From Acetobacter sp. UBA5411 (GTDB taxonomy: Bacteria > Pseudomonadota > Alphaproteobacteria > Acetobacterales > Acetobacteraceae), in the NCBI RefSeq assembly GCF_002409645.1, contig NZ_DHNR01000005.1, positions 205,679 through 269,678 on the forward strand: a stretch of DNA of 64,000 nucleotides, written 5' to 3'. The position numbers were made by a program, and so were the translations under genes. Under the pieces are notes generated by a model. The model ran no database searches and was not told where the DNA came from. It was given only the letters and a program-made list of their open reading frames with translations. Numbering within the stretch: the stretch's first letter is position 1; each line of letters opens with the position of its first letter. Of the stretch, positions 35,623 to 44,387 are shown piece after piece.

Positions 35623-36090
35623 TTATGGGAGACGGTGAAATTCTCCCGGTGTGCCCTGATCGGTTTCCACACGAGCCGCCACCCTGTCCACACGCAAGCT
35701 GAACAGTTTTGGCAGGGATGTATCGGGGTTTGGACAGTTGCCGGAATGCTTTTCCATCACGTCGATCATCGTGGCCGTTGGCGGGCTGTTGCCGTTCACA
35801 ATGAACAGCAGACAGTCCGGACGATCCCCCGTCATGCCATTATGCGTAATGGTCTGGCGCAGATGCCTGACCAGCGCCGTATCATCAAACCAGCTCGCCG
35901 GTTTGAAAGTATACTGATCGACAAGACGGTCCATGAAGCCTGATTTGGCCAGAACAATCATCAGGAGACTGAGGGGCAGAACCAGAATCAGACGACGCAG
36001 GATATGCTGCTTCAGCGAGCGCCCCTTGAAAGGACCACTCGTGAAACGACGGGGACCTTTGCCTGAGTCCGGTGTGACAGGAGACGTCAT
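35623..36090 (-). CDS. Small single-span membrane protein coupled to zwf
   Basis: 155 residues with one hydrophobic segment near residues 33-50 (LRRLILVLPLSLLMIVLA), a basic N-terminal tail and a C-terminal domain containing two cysteines (DCLLFIVNG, GNCPNPD). No family recognised. The ATG at 36090 overlaps the zwf stop as TGATG, so translation is probably coupled to glucose-6-phosphate dehydrogenase. Function unknown. Confidence 0.6.
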   Translation of the reverse strand: MTSPVTPDSGKGPRRFTSGPFKGRSLKQHILRRLILVLPLSLLMIVLAKSGFMDRLVDQYTFKPASWFDDTALVRHLRQTITHNGMTGDRPDCLLFIVNGNSPPTATMIDVMEKHSGNCPNPDTSLPKLFSLRVDRVAARVETDQGTPGEFHRLP

Positions 36091-37622
36091 CAAGTATTTT
36101 CTTTCCAGACAAATCCGTCGCGCGCCAGCAACTCATCTGACGAGGCCGGTCCCTGCGTCCCGGCAGGATAGATTTCAAGAGGCCGGATGTTCTCTTCCCA
36201 GCCATGAAGAATCGGCTCGATCCAGCGCCAGGATGCCTCGACCTCATCCCGTCGGATAAACAGAACCTGATCGCCACGCACGGCCGCCATCAGCAGATCC
36301 TCATAGGAGTCCGGGTAACGGGTGTTGAAGGCCTTCACATAATCCACATCCAGCACGGCTTCCCTGAGGCGATATTGCTCCGATGCAGGATCCTTGCTGG
36401 CGAGCGACAGGGAAACACCCTCATTCGGCTGGATGCGCAGCACAAGCTGACTGGGTTCGGGATTGTCGGTAAAAATAGCCCACGGCTGCGGACGGAACTG
36501 GATGACAACCGTCGTTTCCTTGCGAGCCATCTGCTTGCCTGTGCGAATGTAGAACGGCACACCGGCCCAGCGGGCGGTCCGGATTTCTGCCCTTATGGCA
36601 AGATAGGTTTCCGTCGTGCTCTTCGGCGCACCAAGATCATCCAGATATCCGGGAATCAGCTTGCCATTGACATGGCCCTCGCCATACTGGGCGCGCACGG
36701 TATCAGTCGCAATATCATGATCTGACATCGGCTTCAGGGCCCGCAGGATCTTCAGCTTTTCATCTCTGAGATCCATGGCAGAAAAAGCCGTCGGCGGCTC
36801 CATGGCAACAAGGCTCAGCACCTGCAGTAGGTGATTCTGCACCATGTCACGCAGGGCGCCTGCACTATCATAATATGGTCCGCGTTTACCCACGCCCACC
36901 GTTTCGGCGGCGGTAATCTGCACATGCGCAATGGAGTCCGTGTTCCACACACGTTCAAGGATCGGGTTGGCAAACCGCAGCGCCAGAATATTCTGTACGG
37001 TCTGTTTGCCAAGATAATGGTCTATGCGAAAGATCTGCTCTTCCGTGAAATGCTGACCAACACCATCGTTGATCTCAGCTGCCGTGGCCTGATCCGTACC
37101 GATCGGCTTTTCCAGAACGATCCGGCTGCTGTCAGTGATAAGCTTGTTATGAGCAATCGCATCTGCGGTCGGAACATAAAGTTTCGGAGCTGTCGCTACA
37201 TAAAAGACCCGTGGACGATCCTTTTCCGTGGAAAGCTGGCCTCTCAGCCCGGTCCAGTCAGCGTCCTTATCCGACATATCGAGCGAGACATATTCCACCA
37301 GCCCCAGAAAATCCTGGATTGTGGCGTCATCATAGGATGCGGTCGCAACGAACCCTTTCAGAGCCTCATGAGCGCGCGTGCGATAGTCTTCGACGCTCAA
37401 TCCGGAGCGGGCGACTCCGATAATTTTCGTGCTTTTCTCGATCTGCCCGCGCCGGAAACACTCATAGAAAGCGGGAAGGAGCTTACGCATGGTCAGATCG
37501 CCGGTCGCTCCGACGATAACAAAATCGAAGGCAACTGCTTCTGACGCAGCCAGCTTTCCTTCGGCCTGAATCCTGCTGGATGAGCCAGTAGCATCCATCC
37601 GTTCAGCCATCCCGTTCTCCAT
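36090..37622 (-). CDS. zwf: Glucose-6-phosphate 1-dehydrogenase
   Basis: 510-residue enzyme oxidising glucose 6-phosphate to 6-phosphogluconolactone with NADP (or NAD), the entry to the oxidative pentose phosphate pathway. The N-terminal dinucleotide motif is VIVGATGDLTMRKLLPA, and the catalytic signature RIDHYLGKQTVQN (His as general base) lies near residue 195. The C-terminal domain contains YIRTGKQMARKET. About 20 N-terminal residues extend beyond typical members, so the start could be the ATG at 37610 or 37598. Divergent from gapR across 345 bases. Confidence 0.93.
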   Translation of the reverse strand: MENGMAERMDATGSSSRIQAEGKLAASEAVAFDFVIVGATGDLTMRKLLPAFYECFRRGQIEKSTKIIGVARSGLSVEDYRTRAHEALKGFVATASYDDATIQDFLGLVEYVSLDMSDKDADWTGLRGQLSTEKDRPRVFYVATAPKLYVPTADAIAHNKLITDSSRIVLEKPIGTDQATAAEINDGVGQHFTEEQIFRIDHYLGKQTVQNILALRFANPILERVWNTDSIAHVQITAAETVGVGKRGPYYDSAGALRDMVQNHLLQVLSLVAMEPPTAFSAMDLRDEKLKILRALKPMSDHDIATDTVRAQYGEGHVNGKLIPGYLDDLGAPKSTTETYLAIRAEIRTARWAGVPFYIRTGKQMARKETTVVIQFRPQPWAIFTDNPEPSQLVLRIQPNEGVSLSLASKDPASEQYRLREAVLDVDYVKAFNTRYPDSYEDLLMAAVRGDQVLFIRRDEVEASWRWIEPILHGWEENIRPLEIYPAGTQGPASSDELLARDGFVWKENT

Positions 37623-37808
37623 TACGTTCTGCCATCCATAAGGTTTGTCCCATGCTCCAGGAAGACAACAAGCCAGCCCGTCACAGGTTCATTCGTGGGA
37701 GGCATGAACGTCTGATTGACCAGCAAATCACAACGAAAGCAATCCGCTGGAGGCTCGGGACAGCGTAAGTCTCTTTTCCCGTGAAAGTTTTTTCAGGCTC
37801 ATATGCCG

Positions 37809-37838
37809 TGTTTTGTATTATTTTTTACATACAAAACA
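37809..37838. promoter_or_regulatory. Perfect 10-bp inverted repeat in the zwf-gapR intergenic region
   Basis: TGTTTTGTAT (37809-37818) pairs perfectly with ATACAAAACA (37829-37838) around a 10-base T-rich loop. It lies just before the strong Shine-Dalgarno of the short ORF at 37861. It could be an operator for a dimeric regulator or a stem at the 5' end of the gapR transcript. Confidence 0.55.
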
Positions 37839-37860
37839 TAGAGTTACAGGAGGCAAGCTC

Positions 37861-37902
37861 ATGTCCGACCATAATTACGGGCTACCCCCGCTTGCTGACT
37901 AA
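37861..37902 (+). CDS. Putative 13-residue leader peptide upstream of gapR
   Basis: A perfect Shine-Dalgarno AGGAGG (37848-37853) lies 7 bases before an ATG that opens the frame MSDHNYGLPPLAD, followed by TAA. The ribosome site is stronger than that of most genes in the window. It contains a Pro-Pro pair close to the stop, which can slow ribosomes. Ten bases after the stop a GC-rich hairpin (GCCGC/GCGGC, about 37914-37929) precedes the gapR ribosome site. A translated leader controlling gapR is possible; alternatively it is a chance ORF. Confidence 0.4.
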   Translation: MSDHNYGLPPLAD

Positions 37903-37967
37903 CCATATAAGGGCCGCTATCTGCGGCTACCCAGTCGTTTCGGCCCATTGAGACCACCGAGGAAATC

Positions 37968-38279
37968 ATGTCTGACGTCCCTTTTGATATTGATGACGAT
38001 GCCGCCGCCAGCCGCGCCCGCCAGGCAGCTGATCCGGAATCGAATGTCGGTGGTATTGCCGCCGATCGCCTGCGGAGCATAATTGAACGGGTGGAGCGTC
38101 TTGAAGAGGAGCGCAAAGCGCTCGCCGGCGATATTAAAGATATTTTCAGCGAGGCAAAATCTGCGGGTTTTGATGTTGCCACAATCAAGCAGATTCTGCG
38201 CCTGAGGAAGAAAGAGCCTTCCGAGATTGAGGAGCAGGAAACACTGCTTGATATCTACAAAAGAGCACTTGGAATGTAA
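37968..38279 (+). CDS. gapR: GapR-family (DUF2312) DNA-binding protein
   Basis: 103 residues matching the alphaproteobacterial GapR family: a short acidic N-terminus, then a long coiled coil (LRSIIERVERLEEERKALAGDI, cited by its heptad Leu/Ile) and the conserved IKDIFSEAKSAGFDVATIKQ and ILRLRKKEP. In Caulobacter, GapR binds overtwisted AT-rich DNA ahead of polymerases and aids replication. The ribosome site GAGGAAATC precedes the ATG. It follows the leader structure described separately. Confidence 0.88.
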   Translation: MSDVPFDIDDDAAASRARQAADPESNVGGIAADRLRSIIERVERLEEERKALAGDIKDIFSEAKSAGFDVATIKQILRLRKKEPSEIEEQETLLDIYKRALGM

Positions 38280-38305
38280 TTCAGGTTCTTTTTCGTAATA
38301 AAAGC

Positions 38306-38342
38306 CTCCTGCGCTTATAATTTTTAAATTCAAGCGTAGGAG
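38306..38342 (+). terminator. Stem-loop after gapR
   Basis: CTCCTGCGCTT (38306-38316) pairs with AAGCGTAGGAG (38332-38342) with one mismatch, around a 15-base AT loop, 27 bases after the gapR stop. The tail is AT-rich without a clean T-run. Confidence 0.5.
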
Positions 38343-38469
38343 ATTATACTTATATAAAAATTATATTTTATAAAATATTGTAAGTATTTTTAAATTATTG
38401 GCCATGACAAAAATTGTCTTACATGCCTCACAAGATCTCCTCAAAGATTTCAGCAAGCAAAAGCCCTAC

Positions 38470-38539
38470 AGATAAGTGTCGTTAAATTCGGCTTATCTAT
38501 TTAACTCGTTATTAATAAATGTTTCGTTATTTAGATAAG
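38470..38539. repeat. GATAAG repeat elements upstream of the small membrane protein gene
   Basis: AGATAAG at 38470-38476 is inverted as CTTATCT at 38492-38498 and repeated as AGATAAG at 38533-38539, within an AT-rich stretch of 290 bases. TCGTTATT is also repeated here. The arrangement might be a regulator array or RNA hairpin. Confidence 0.4.
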
Positions 38540-38567
38540 GATCAAATTTTTACACAGTGATGCAGGC

Positions 38568-38777
38568 ATGATTCCGTCCAAACACACGCTTCCGCTAACA
38601 ATGTGGGGACCAGCAGCCCGCCAGGACACGTCTATCGAGTTTCTGGCGCAATCAAATTCTCCAGTGAGAGAACACCCACGCTCATCAGCCTTTAAGGGCA
38701 TAGCTGTAGGTGCCGCTTTCTGTGTACCCTTTTGGGCTGGCGTCATATGGTTTATGGCTGATCACTTCTCTTCATAA
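38568..38777 (+). CDS. Small membrane protein of unknown function
   Basis: 69 residues. The N-terminal half is polar, and the C-terminal half forms one hydrophobic segment (GIAVGAAFCVPFWAGVIWFMA, about residues 44-64) preceded by a positively charged stretch (REHPRSSAFK). This looks like a tail-anchored or single-span inner-membrane protein. No family recognised. The Shine-Dalgarno is weak, and the ATG at 38601 is an alternative. A strong bidirectional terminator follows about 95 bases downstream. Confidence 0.5.
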   Translation: MIPSKHTLPLTMWGPAARQDTSIEFLAQSNSPVREHPRSSAFKGIAVGAAFCVPFWAGVIWFMADHFSS

Positions 38778-38871
38778 AACCTGCCGCTACTTCTTGTAAT
38801 ACGGACGCGCTTTAATCCTTGGACTTGAAGGACAGGTAGCGGTATCGCTCCACTTGCTTGCATCTTTTACA

Positions 38872-38910
38872 AAACAAAACCATCGAATGAATGATTCAAT
38901 GGTTTTGTTT
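38872..38910. terminator. Bidirectional terminator between small membrane protein gene and EPS operon
   Basis: AAACAAAACCATcGAA (38872-38887) pairs with TTCaATGGTTTTGTTT (38895-38910): 16-base arms, one mismatch, 7-base loop. The A-rich first arm and T-rich second arm let it work for both convergent genes. Confidence 0.8.
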
Positions 38911-38970
38911 CAAGCACTATCCTCATTTATTACATGAGGAACGATTCATGAACGGTTTTTCTGAAAAGTT

Positions 38971-39546
38971 TTAGAAAAACCGTTCATAGATTGTAATGAC
39001 ATCCCCCGGAGCGAGATAAGTCTCTTCAGAAATTTTACCCTTCATCGGGCGACCATCCGGCGTTCCTTCTGTTCGGACCACACTTGCCGGATTTTTTATG
39101 GCTCGATAGGTATATCCCCCAGCAAGGGCCACGACTGTCTCCATGGTCATTCCGGGAAGATAGTTATACTGACCGGGTTTCTGTACCTCTCCAAGAACAA
39201 ATACCGGCCTGTATTGAGCCACCTCTACTGAAACACTTGGTTTGTGCAATAGACCACGCGTTCCCAGTTGATTGCCAAGAAACGCAGCAAAATCTGATGG
39301 TGTCTGACCTGCTGCTGTAACAGTTCCCAATAAAGGAAACGCAATCGTGCCCGCATCACTGACAGAAAAAGAATTACTCAATTGAGGGTCATTATATGTC
39401 AGAACCCGGATCTGATCCCCGGCTCCCAGATGATAGGGACCAGTCACCGGAGGGATCGGTTTTAATCCATGCGTTGGAGAACATGCGGCCAGAAGCAGGC
39501 CAGATATGCCGACCACCACAAAGCGCTGTATGAGACTTATCGACAT
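38971..39546 (-). CDS. Polysaccharide export outer-membrane lipoprotein (Wza/GumB-like)
   Basis: 191 residues, short for a Wza-type protein but normal for GumB. The lipobox LLAAC lies near residue 21. It then has the polysaccharide-export domain opening YHLGAGDQIRVLTYNDPQLS and a SLBB-type domain (FVLGEVQKPGQYNYLPGMT), ending YLAPGDVITIYERFF. It should form the outer-membrane channel for the exopolysaccharide. Starts at 39564 or 39591 are possible; 39546 places the signal peptide correctly. Last gene of the six-gene minus-strand operon. Confidence 0.85.
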   Translation of the reverse strand: MSISLIQRFVVVGISGLLLAACSPTHGLKPIPPVTGPYHLGAGDQIRVLTYNDPQLSNSFSVSDAGTIAFPLLGTVTAAGQTPSDFAAFLGNQLGTRGLLHKPSVSVEVAQYRPVFVLGEVQKPGQYNYLPGMTMETVVALAGGYTYRAIKNPASVVRTEGTPDGRPMKGKISEETYLAPGDVITIYERFF

Positions 39547-39609
39547 TCTGTAATCGCACTCCATTGCCGAGAAAAGAAAGAAGTAAAGCAAACCGACCGT
39601 GGCGATCGA

Positions 39610-40974
39610 TCAACGTGCAAACGCCACACCAAACGTTATGGAATTATTTGTGAATGTGGCATGAGAAAAACCGTTATCGAGTACGGCGGGCACGCCATGC
39701 TTTGTGTAACTGGAAGTATGACTATAATTCAAAGTGAATTTAATATCGCGCGTGAATTGCCAATCTAATGCAGCCCTGAAGCCAATCTGATTTTGTTGGC
39801 GTGACCTGGTTCCCGCAGTAGATGACCGGGAATCTGTGCGCGCATACGACACGCCTCCATGGAAAAACACATCCTTTCTCAACTCACGATCCCAAACAAT
39901 TTGCGCACTTGACATAACCTGATTACGTGAAAAAGGAGAAGTCGGATCAAACAACCCTCTCTGACCAGAAAATGTCAAGGTATTCAGTTTATCCGGCATC
40001 CATAATATCTGCGCTTCTGCTGTTGGCGTCGTAACAGGGTTACCCCCGCCTCTTATAAAACGACGGGTTTCTCCTCCAGCCAACAAACGATACTGCAGGA
40101 CAGGATCAGCACGAAGATCAATACCTACAAAACCGCCTCCACTGACATAATCACTTGATAATTGTCCAGTTCGGGGAGTGAATTGAGCTTCGGCGCCTTT
40201 CAGGACTGCTATCAACGCATTACCTTTAGAGATTTCGAAACGTCCCTGAAGTGCCTGCATTTCAAGTTGATGGCTTAATGCACCCATATTACGCGAAGCT
40301 GCCGGTAAAGCCCCCTGACTTTGACCAAAAGAAAAATTGTCGTACGATGCTGTGGGAATAAGAGCAAAACGTGTCCAGTTTTTACGGTAACTCATCCGCA
40401 CGTCGTCTGTGGTATAAGGTACAGGATAGCCAACCCCGAAGTTACCAAGATCCGTTGCAGATAGATGTCGCAAAGAATGAGAATATCCGAGAGACAATGT
40501 GTCACGACGAAGGTTGAGCATACCTCCCACAGCAGCAGACCAGTCTGTGTAATTAGCAGCACTTAATGACGGATAAGCCTGATTTGTTACAGACATGGAC
40601 GCTCCAATAGCATGTCTGGACCAATTCGAATTCACTCCCAGTCCGGCCGAAGTAACGAGCGAAGCGCTAGAGGTATGATGGACACCCAAAATACTCGTTC
40701 TATAGCCGAACTGTTGAGATGCCGTAGGCTTAAGGATATAAGCTCCAACAGGAATACCAGTGTGTTTATTCTGTACAATTTCTCTCAGAGAAACACTCCC
40801 GGTTGAATCTGCAGAGTAACCAGGCAATTCACTTGGGAAGTATTGCTGAGCAAGCTGAGCCCGTGCAACTGGAACATACAAAACAGCCCATACTGCCATA
40901 GAAAACAACAGTATATTAAATAAAAACCCTATTTTCCTTTTGTTTTCATTTCGGCATTGAGGTTTGAAAATCAT
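39610..40974 (-). CDS. Outer-membrane beta-barrel protein of the exopolysaccharide locus
   Basis: 454 residues with a signal peptide (hydrophobic IGFLFNILLFSMAVWAVLYV, cleavage near ARA) and a barrel of alternating strands (NLRRDTLSLGYSHSL, WQFTRDIKFTLNYSH), ending in FGVAFAR. It resembles the putative barrel proteins (BBP2-type) that occur in alphaproteobacterial EPS clusters and are thought to aid polymer export. G+C is lower than in zwf or hpnR. It sits between the Wza-like gene and the glycosyltransferase, separated from the latter by 2 bases. Confidence 0.7.
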   Translation of the reverse strand: MIFKPQCRNENKRKIGFLFNILLFSMAVWAVLYVPVARAQLAQQYFPSELPGYSADSTGSVSLREIVQNKHTGIPVGAYILKPTASQQFGYRTSILGVHHTSSASLVTSAGLGVNSNWSRHAIGASMSVTNQAYPSLSAANYTDWSAAVGGMLNLRRDTLSLGYSHSLRHLSATDLGNFGVGYPVPYTTDDVRMSYRKNWTRFALIPTASYDNFSFGQSQGALPAASRNMGALSHQLEMQALQGRFEISKGNALIAVLKGAEAQFTPRTGQLSSDYVSGGGFVGIDLRADPVLQYRLLAGGETRRFIRGGGNPVTTPTAEAQILWMPDKLNTLTFSGQRGLFDPTSPFSRNQVMSSAQIVWDRELRKDVFFHGGVSYARTDSRSSTAGTRSRQQNQIGFRAALDWQFTRDIKFTLNYSHTSSYTKHGVPAVLDNGFSHATFTNNSITFGVAFAR

Positions 40975-40976
40975 AT

Positions 40977-42110
40977 TCAGGATACACGTTCAGACGAAAT
41001 CATTGGCACATGCAAAATCTCAGCGTACACATCTACATACCGCCGAGCCACATCCTTCCAATCGTAACTTCGAGCACCTGAAATAGCAAAAGCTCTTGCA
41101 TCCGCCATGGTTTTAAAATCAGTTTGCCTAGCTTCCATTTTAGCAGCCAAGCCTGCCATATCATTTTCTTCCAGCAACAGCCCTGCCCCCGTCTTGCCAA
41201 CCAAACGACGAAAGGGAGCTATCCCACTAAGAACCGGAACAAGACCAGCCGACATGGCTTCCACTGCGGCCAGACCAAATCCTTCATGATCTGAAAAGCT
41301 CGTAAACCAACTGGCGGAAGCAAGAGCAGCACGCAACTCTTCATCGGAAGGCTCTGAGATAAACTCTACGGCGTCTTGCACGCCGACACGTTTCGCAATT
41401 TTTTCCAGATCTGAAACAGACTGTTCCGCAGGTCTTCCAGCGATAATCAGCTTCCATTCCGAATTCTGTTTTTTCAATTCAGCCAGAAGATCAAACAAAC
41501 GATCAAGACGTTTATGTGGCGAAAATCTCCCAAAGCTTATCAGTGTCCGAACAGGTGTCTTTGAAGCCGCATCAGAGAACTTCGACTGATTGATCCCATT
41601 CTCAATGGTAATCAGACGACCTTTTGCCACTTCAGCAAAAATATCCGCATCATTCTGACTGCAGGCGACAACCTTCTCATATGCTGCGATGCTTGCCCGT
41701 GTCAGCGTTGCGAACCATAGCTTCTTGAGCTTTGCATAAGCACCACTATGGAAAAAACCACCATGCGTAGAAACAACAAGAGGCTTTCTGACCAGAAACT
41801 TTGTCAGTGCAAAGAAATCAAAGAAGAAATCGATTGCATGCACATGAATGAGGTCTGCTCCCCCAATATGTGCAATCACGCTGGGAGCCAGCGGATACCG
41901 GGTAGATCCACACCAAGGAACCCGCGTGACCGGAATACCCTGTATGGATTCACGAGGTGGCAACACCCCTTCCCTGTTAAACACTGTGTTCAGTGTGATG
42001 ACCTGAGCATCAATGCCCATAGCCCTTTGTTCAAAAGCAAGGCTCAGAACAGAATCTTCCAGCCCTCCCACTGAGGGACTGAACTGTCTCACAACATGAA
42101 TGATTTTCAC
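40977..42110 (-). CDS. Glycosyltransferase family 4
   Basis: 377-residue GT-B transferase. The N-terminal motif HVVRQFSPSVGGLEDSVLSLA is followed by the C-terminal nucleotide-sugar domain with LISFGRFSPHKRLDRLFDLL, WKLIIAGRP and the signature SFSDHEGFGLAAVEAMSAG (E-x7-E). It should add a hexose from a nucleotide sugar to the lipid-linked repeat unit at the cytosolic membrane face. Donor and linkage are not predictable. It begins 13 bases after the Wzc-like gene ends. Confidence 0.88.
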   Translation of the reverse strand: MKIIHVVRQFSPSVGGLEDSVLSLAFEQRAMGIDAQVITLNTVFNREGVLPPRESIQGIPVTRVPWCGSTRYPLAPSVIAHIGGADLIHVHAIDFFFDFFALTKFLVRKPLVVSTHGGFFHSGAYAKLKKLWFATLTRASIAAYEKVVACSQNDADIFAEVAKGRLITIENGINQSKFSDAASKTPVRTLISFGRFSPHKRLDRLFDLLAELKKQNSEWKLIIAGRPAEQSVSDLEKIAKRVGVQDAVEFISEPSDEELRAALASASWFTSFSDHEGFGLAAVEAMSAGLVPVLSGIAPFRRLVGKTGAGLLLEENDMAGLAAKMEARQTDFKTMADARAFAISGARSYDWKDVARRYVDVYAEILHVPMISSERVS

Positions 42111-42123
42111 GCAGTAACGTCTT

Positions 42124-44331
42124 TCACGCCTGACGCCGATGGGCGATCAGTCGGGTTTCCTGTCGGGTCAACTGAGCACCGCAAAGAAGATTGAAGGAGC
42201 CGCTATCAGTACCTGTCACCACAAAGCCTGACAGTCTGGCTCCATAAAGCCGTAGACGCTCAATACATGCAGCCGTTGTTTCCCGAGACGTGCGTCCCCA
42301 GCGACAGACAAAAAGCGTCTGATCCGCCACAGAAGCCATCGACAGACCTCCGGCTGTTACACCCAAAGGCGGTGTAACAAGAACGATCACACGATAAGAG
42401 CGGGAAAGATCACGAAACAGATCCTGTAATTGTGAAATCTCGGCCCGGTCGAAGATATAGCCACGCGGCGTGCCGGCGGACATGACATCACAGCCTCGGC
42501 TCTGATCACGCACAATGACGTTCCGGGCTGCGACTTTTCCCTGCAGAACATCTGAAAGCCCAAGAGAACTACCTGCCTTGTTTCGATCAAGGCCAACGCG
42601 ACGACTGAAATCGGTATCAATGACCAAGGCCGTTTCGCCAGCTTCCTCTGTGGCTGCAGCGAGCCATGAAGCCAACGTCATCTTTCCATCGCCAGGTAGT
42701 GCCGAGGTTATGGCGACAATCCTCGCATCGCCACTACGTGATCCACCACTGGCCATGGAAAGCTGAGCTCCCAGCTGCCTCACAGCTTCAGCGGGCATAG
42801 AGAATGGGTGGTCCCGCATAAGATCGACAGGAGATTTCTTCCGACCCGCCTGTATCCGGGGGAAAACAGCCAGCAAAGGCATGCCGCCAAAGCCCCTGAA
42901 CTCATCCAGATCCGTAAAGCCCGAAGAAAAGAAAATCCGCAGCGCGACCGCACCAACGCCGCCGACAAGAGCGAGGACAATCACGCCCATCATCAGCTTT
43001 TTGCGATTGGGAAAAGTAGCCGTTGCCGGAACCGCTGCATGTGAGACAAACATGATGGGAGGCTGAAGAAGGGCGACGCGATCCGTCAGTTGCTTGGCCC
43101 GCTCAAGGAAAGCCTCGTATATGCTGCGTGCGCTTTGTGATTCCTGATCGAGAGTGCGGTATTCCGCCTGCGCCCCACTCTGCTTGCCTGACTGGACACG
43201 AAGACGATCAAGATCTGACGTCAATTGGTCAACATCAGCCCGTGCAGAAGCAAGTTCTCCATTAATCGAAAGGAGAGCTCTACGGGTGGCGGCGGCCAGA
43301 TTCGCACGACTGCTGGCAATCTGTTTATCAAAAGCAATAACGTCTGGATGATTGGGACCAAAAGAAGCGCTCTTCTGTGCCCTCTGGCTTTCTTCCTGCA
43401 TCAACGCCGTCGCCGCCGCCACTACAAGAGGCTGTTCACCCAGAGACAGAAGTGTCTGCGGATCACCACTCTGTATAGCAGCTTTCAAGGTAGACACCCG
43501 CGCTTGGGCAGCAGCGTAACGCGTCTGCGCCTGCCCCAGACTAACAGCCATATCGGAGATTTGATGTTCGACAAGCGGTGACCCGCCCGTTGTGTTGACC
43601 AGAGCGTGCTGGACATTATAGGCGCTGGCAGCCCGCTCTGCTTCCAGCCAGCGCTGACGAAGCGCGGCAGTCCGGTCATCCAGCCATTCCGCTTCACGCT
43701 GCAAATCGCTCCGCTGCTGATTCAACGCCAGCTTCTGGTAATTGGTGACAAACGCATTTGCCACGGCAGCCGCCCGTTCACCTGTATCGGCTTTTGCCGT
43801 CACCGTAAGAATACGGGATCTAGGCACCGGTTCCACCGTTACACTTGCCAGCAGACCGTCAATCTGCCGATCAATGACATCAGCGCTATTGCTTGCTGCC
43901 TCCGTCCCCGCTGCGCATCCCAGCCTGACACCATGTTCACACAGAAAATGATGCCAGTTATGCGATACCGGCGCAGGCGGCGGCGGAAGTTCTTTCAGAA
44001 CCAGAGCGGCGACATCTCGTGAGGCAATCAACGCTGACTGTGTGGCAGGTTCATCATCTTCGATAGACTGGCTTGCATCTGATGACTGCGCCATCGGGTC
44101 CACAACATGCGTTGTAACAACCACGGTTGCAGGGGCCATAAAAGAGCGCTTCAGAGACAGCACTGCCACTGTGCCCAGAAGAAAAATCCCCAAGGCGACA
44201 GTGCTGAACAGATAACGGTGCCGCCACCCCATCGAAAAATAACGCATCGTGAGGCCGTAAGCCCCCGCGGCTACCGGAGGAGGTTCAGCTCTTGGCTGCT
44301 CGAAAGTACAGTCCAGTGGTCGATCAAGCAT
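42124..44331 (-). CDS. Polysaccharide co-polymerase with fused kinase-like domain (Wzc/GumC-like)
   Basis: 735 residues. TM1 near residues 38-58, a periplasmic Wzz domain with long coiled coil (residues about 200-420), TM2 near 445-465, then a cytosolic BY-kinase-like domain. The P-loop reads ALPGDGKMTLAS, with Met in place of the usual Ser/Thr, and Walker A' is ALVIDTDF. The C-terminus has no tyrosine cluster (ends TRLIAHRRQA), so autophosphorylation may be absent and the domain may be regulatory only. The family sets chain length and couples polymerisation to export. Confidence 0.85.
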   Translation of the reverse strand: MLDRPLDCTFEQPRAEPPPVAAGAYGLTMRYFSMGWRHRYLFSTVALGIFLLGTVAVLSLKRSFMAPATVVVTTHVVDPMAQSSDASQSIEDDEPATQSALIASRDVAALVLKELPPPPAPVSHNWHHFLCEHGVRLGCAAGTEAASNSADVIDRQIDGLLASVTVEPVPRSRILTVTAKADTGERAAAVANAFVTNYQKLALNQQRSDLQREAEWLDDRTAALRQRWLEAERAASAYNVQHALVNTTGGSPLVEHQISDMAVSLGQAQTRYAAAQARVSTLKAAIQSGDPQTLLSLGEQPLVVAAATALMQEESQRAQKSASFGPNHPDVIAFDKQIASSRANLAAATRRALLSINGELASARADVDQLTSDLDRLRVQSGKQSGAQAEYRTLDQESQSARSIYEAFLERAKQLTDRVALLQPPIMFVSHAAVPATATFPNRKKLMMGVIVLALVGGVGAVALRIFFSSGFTDLDEFRGFGGMPLLAVFPRIQAGRKKSPVDLMRDHPFSMPAEAVRQLGAQLSMASGGSRSGDARIVAITSALPGDGKMTLASWLAAATEEAGETALVIDTDFSRRVGLDRNKAGSSLGLSDVLQGKVAARNVIVRDQSRGCDVMSAGTPRGYIFDRAEISQLQDLFRDLSRSYRVIVLVTPPLGVTAGGLSMASVADQTLFVCRWGRTSRETTAACIERLRLYGARLSGFVVTGTDSGSFNLLCGAQLTRQETRLIAHRRQA

Positions 44332-44387
44332 ACCAGAAGGATCCTACATCCAACAAAATTCTATCAGTGTTCTCACGTCTCCGTGGA

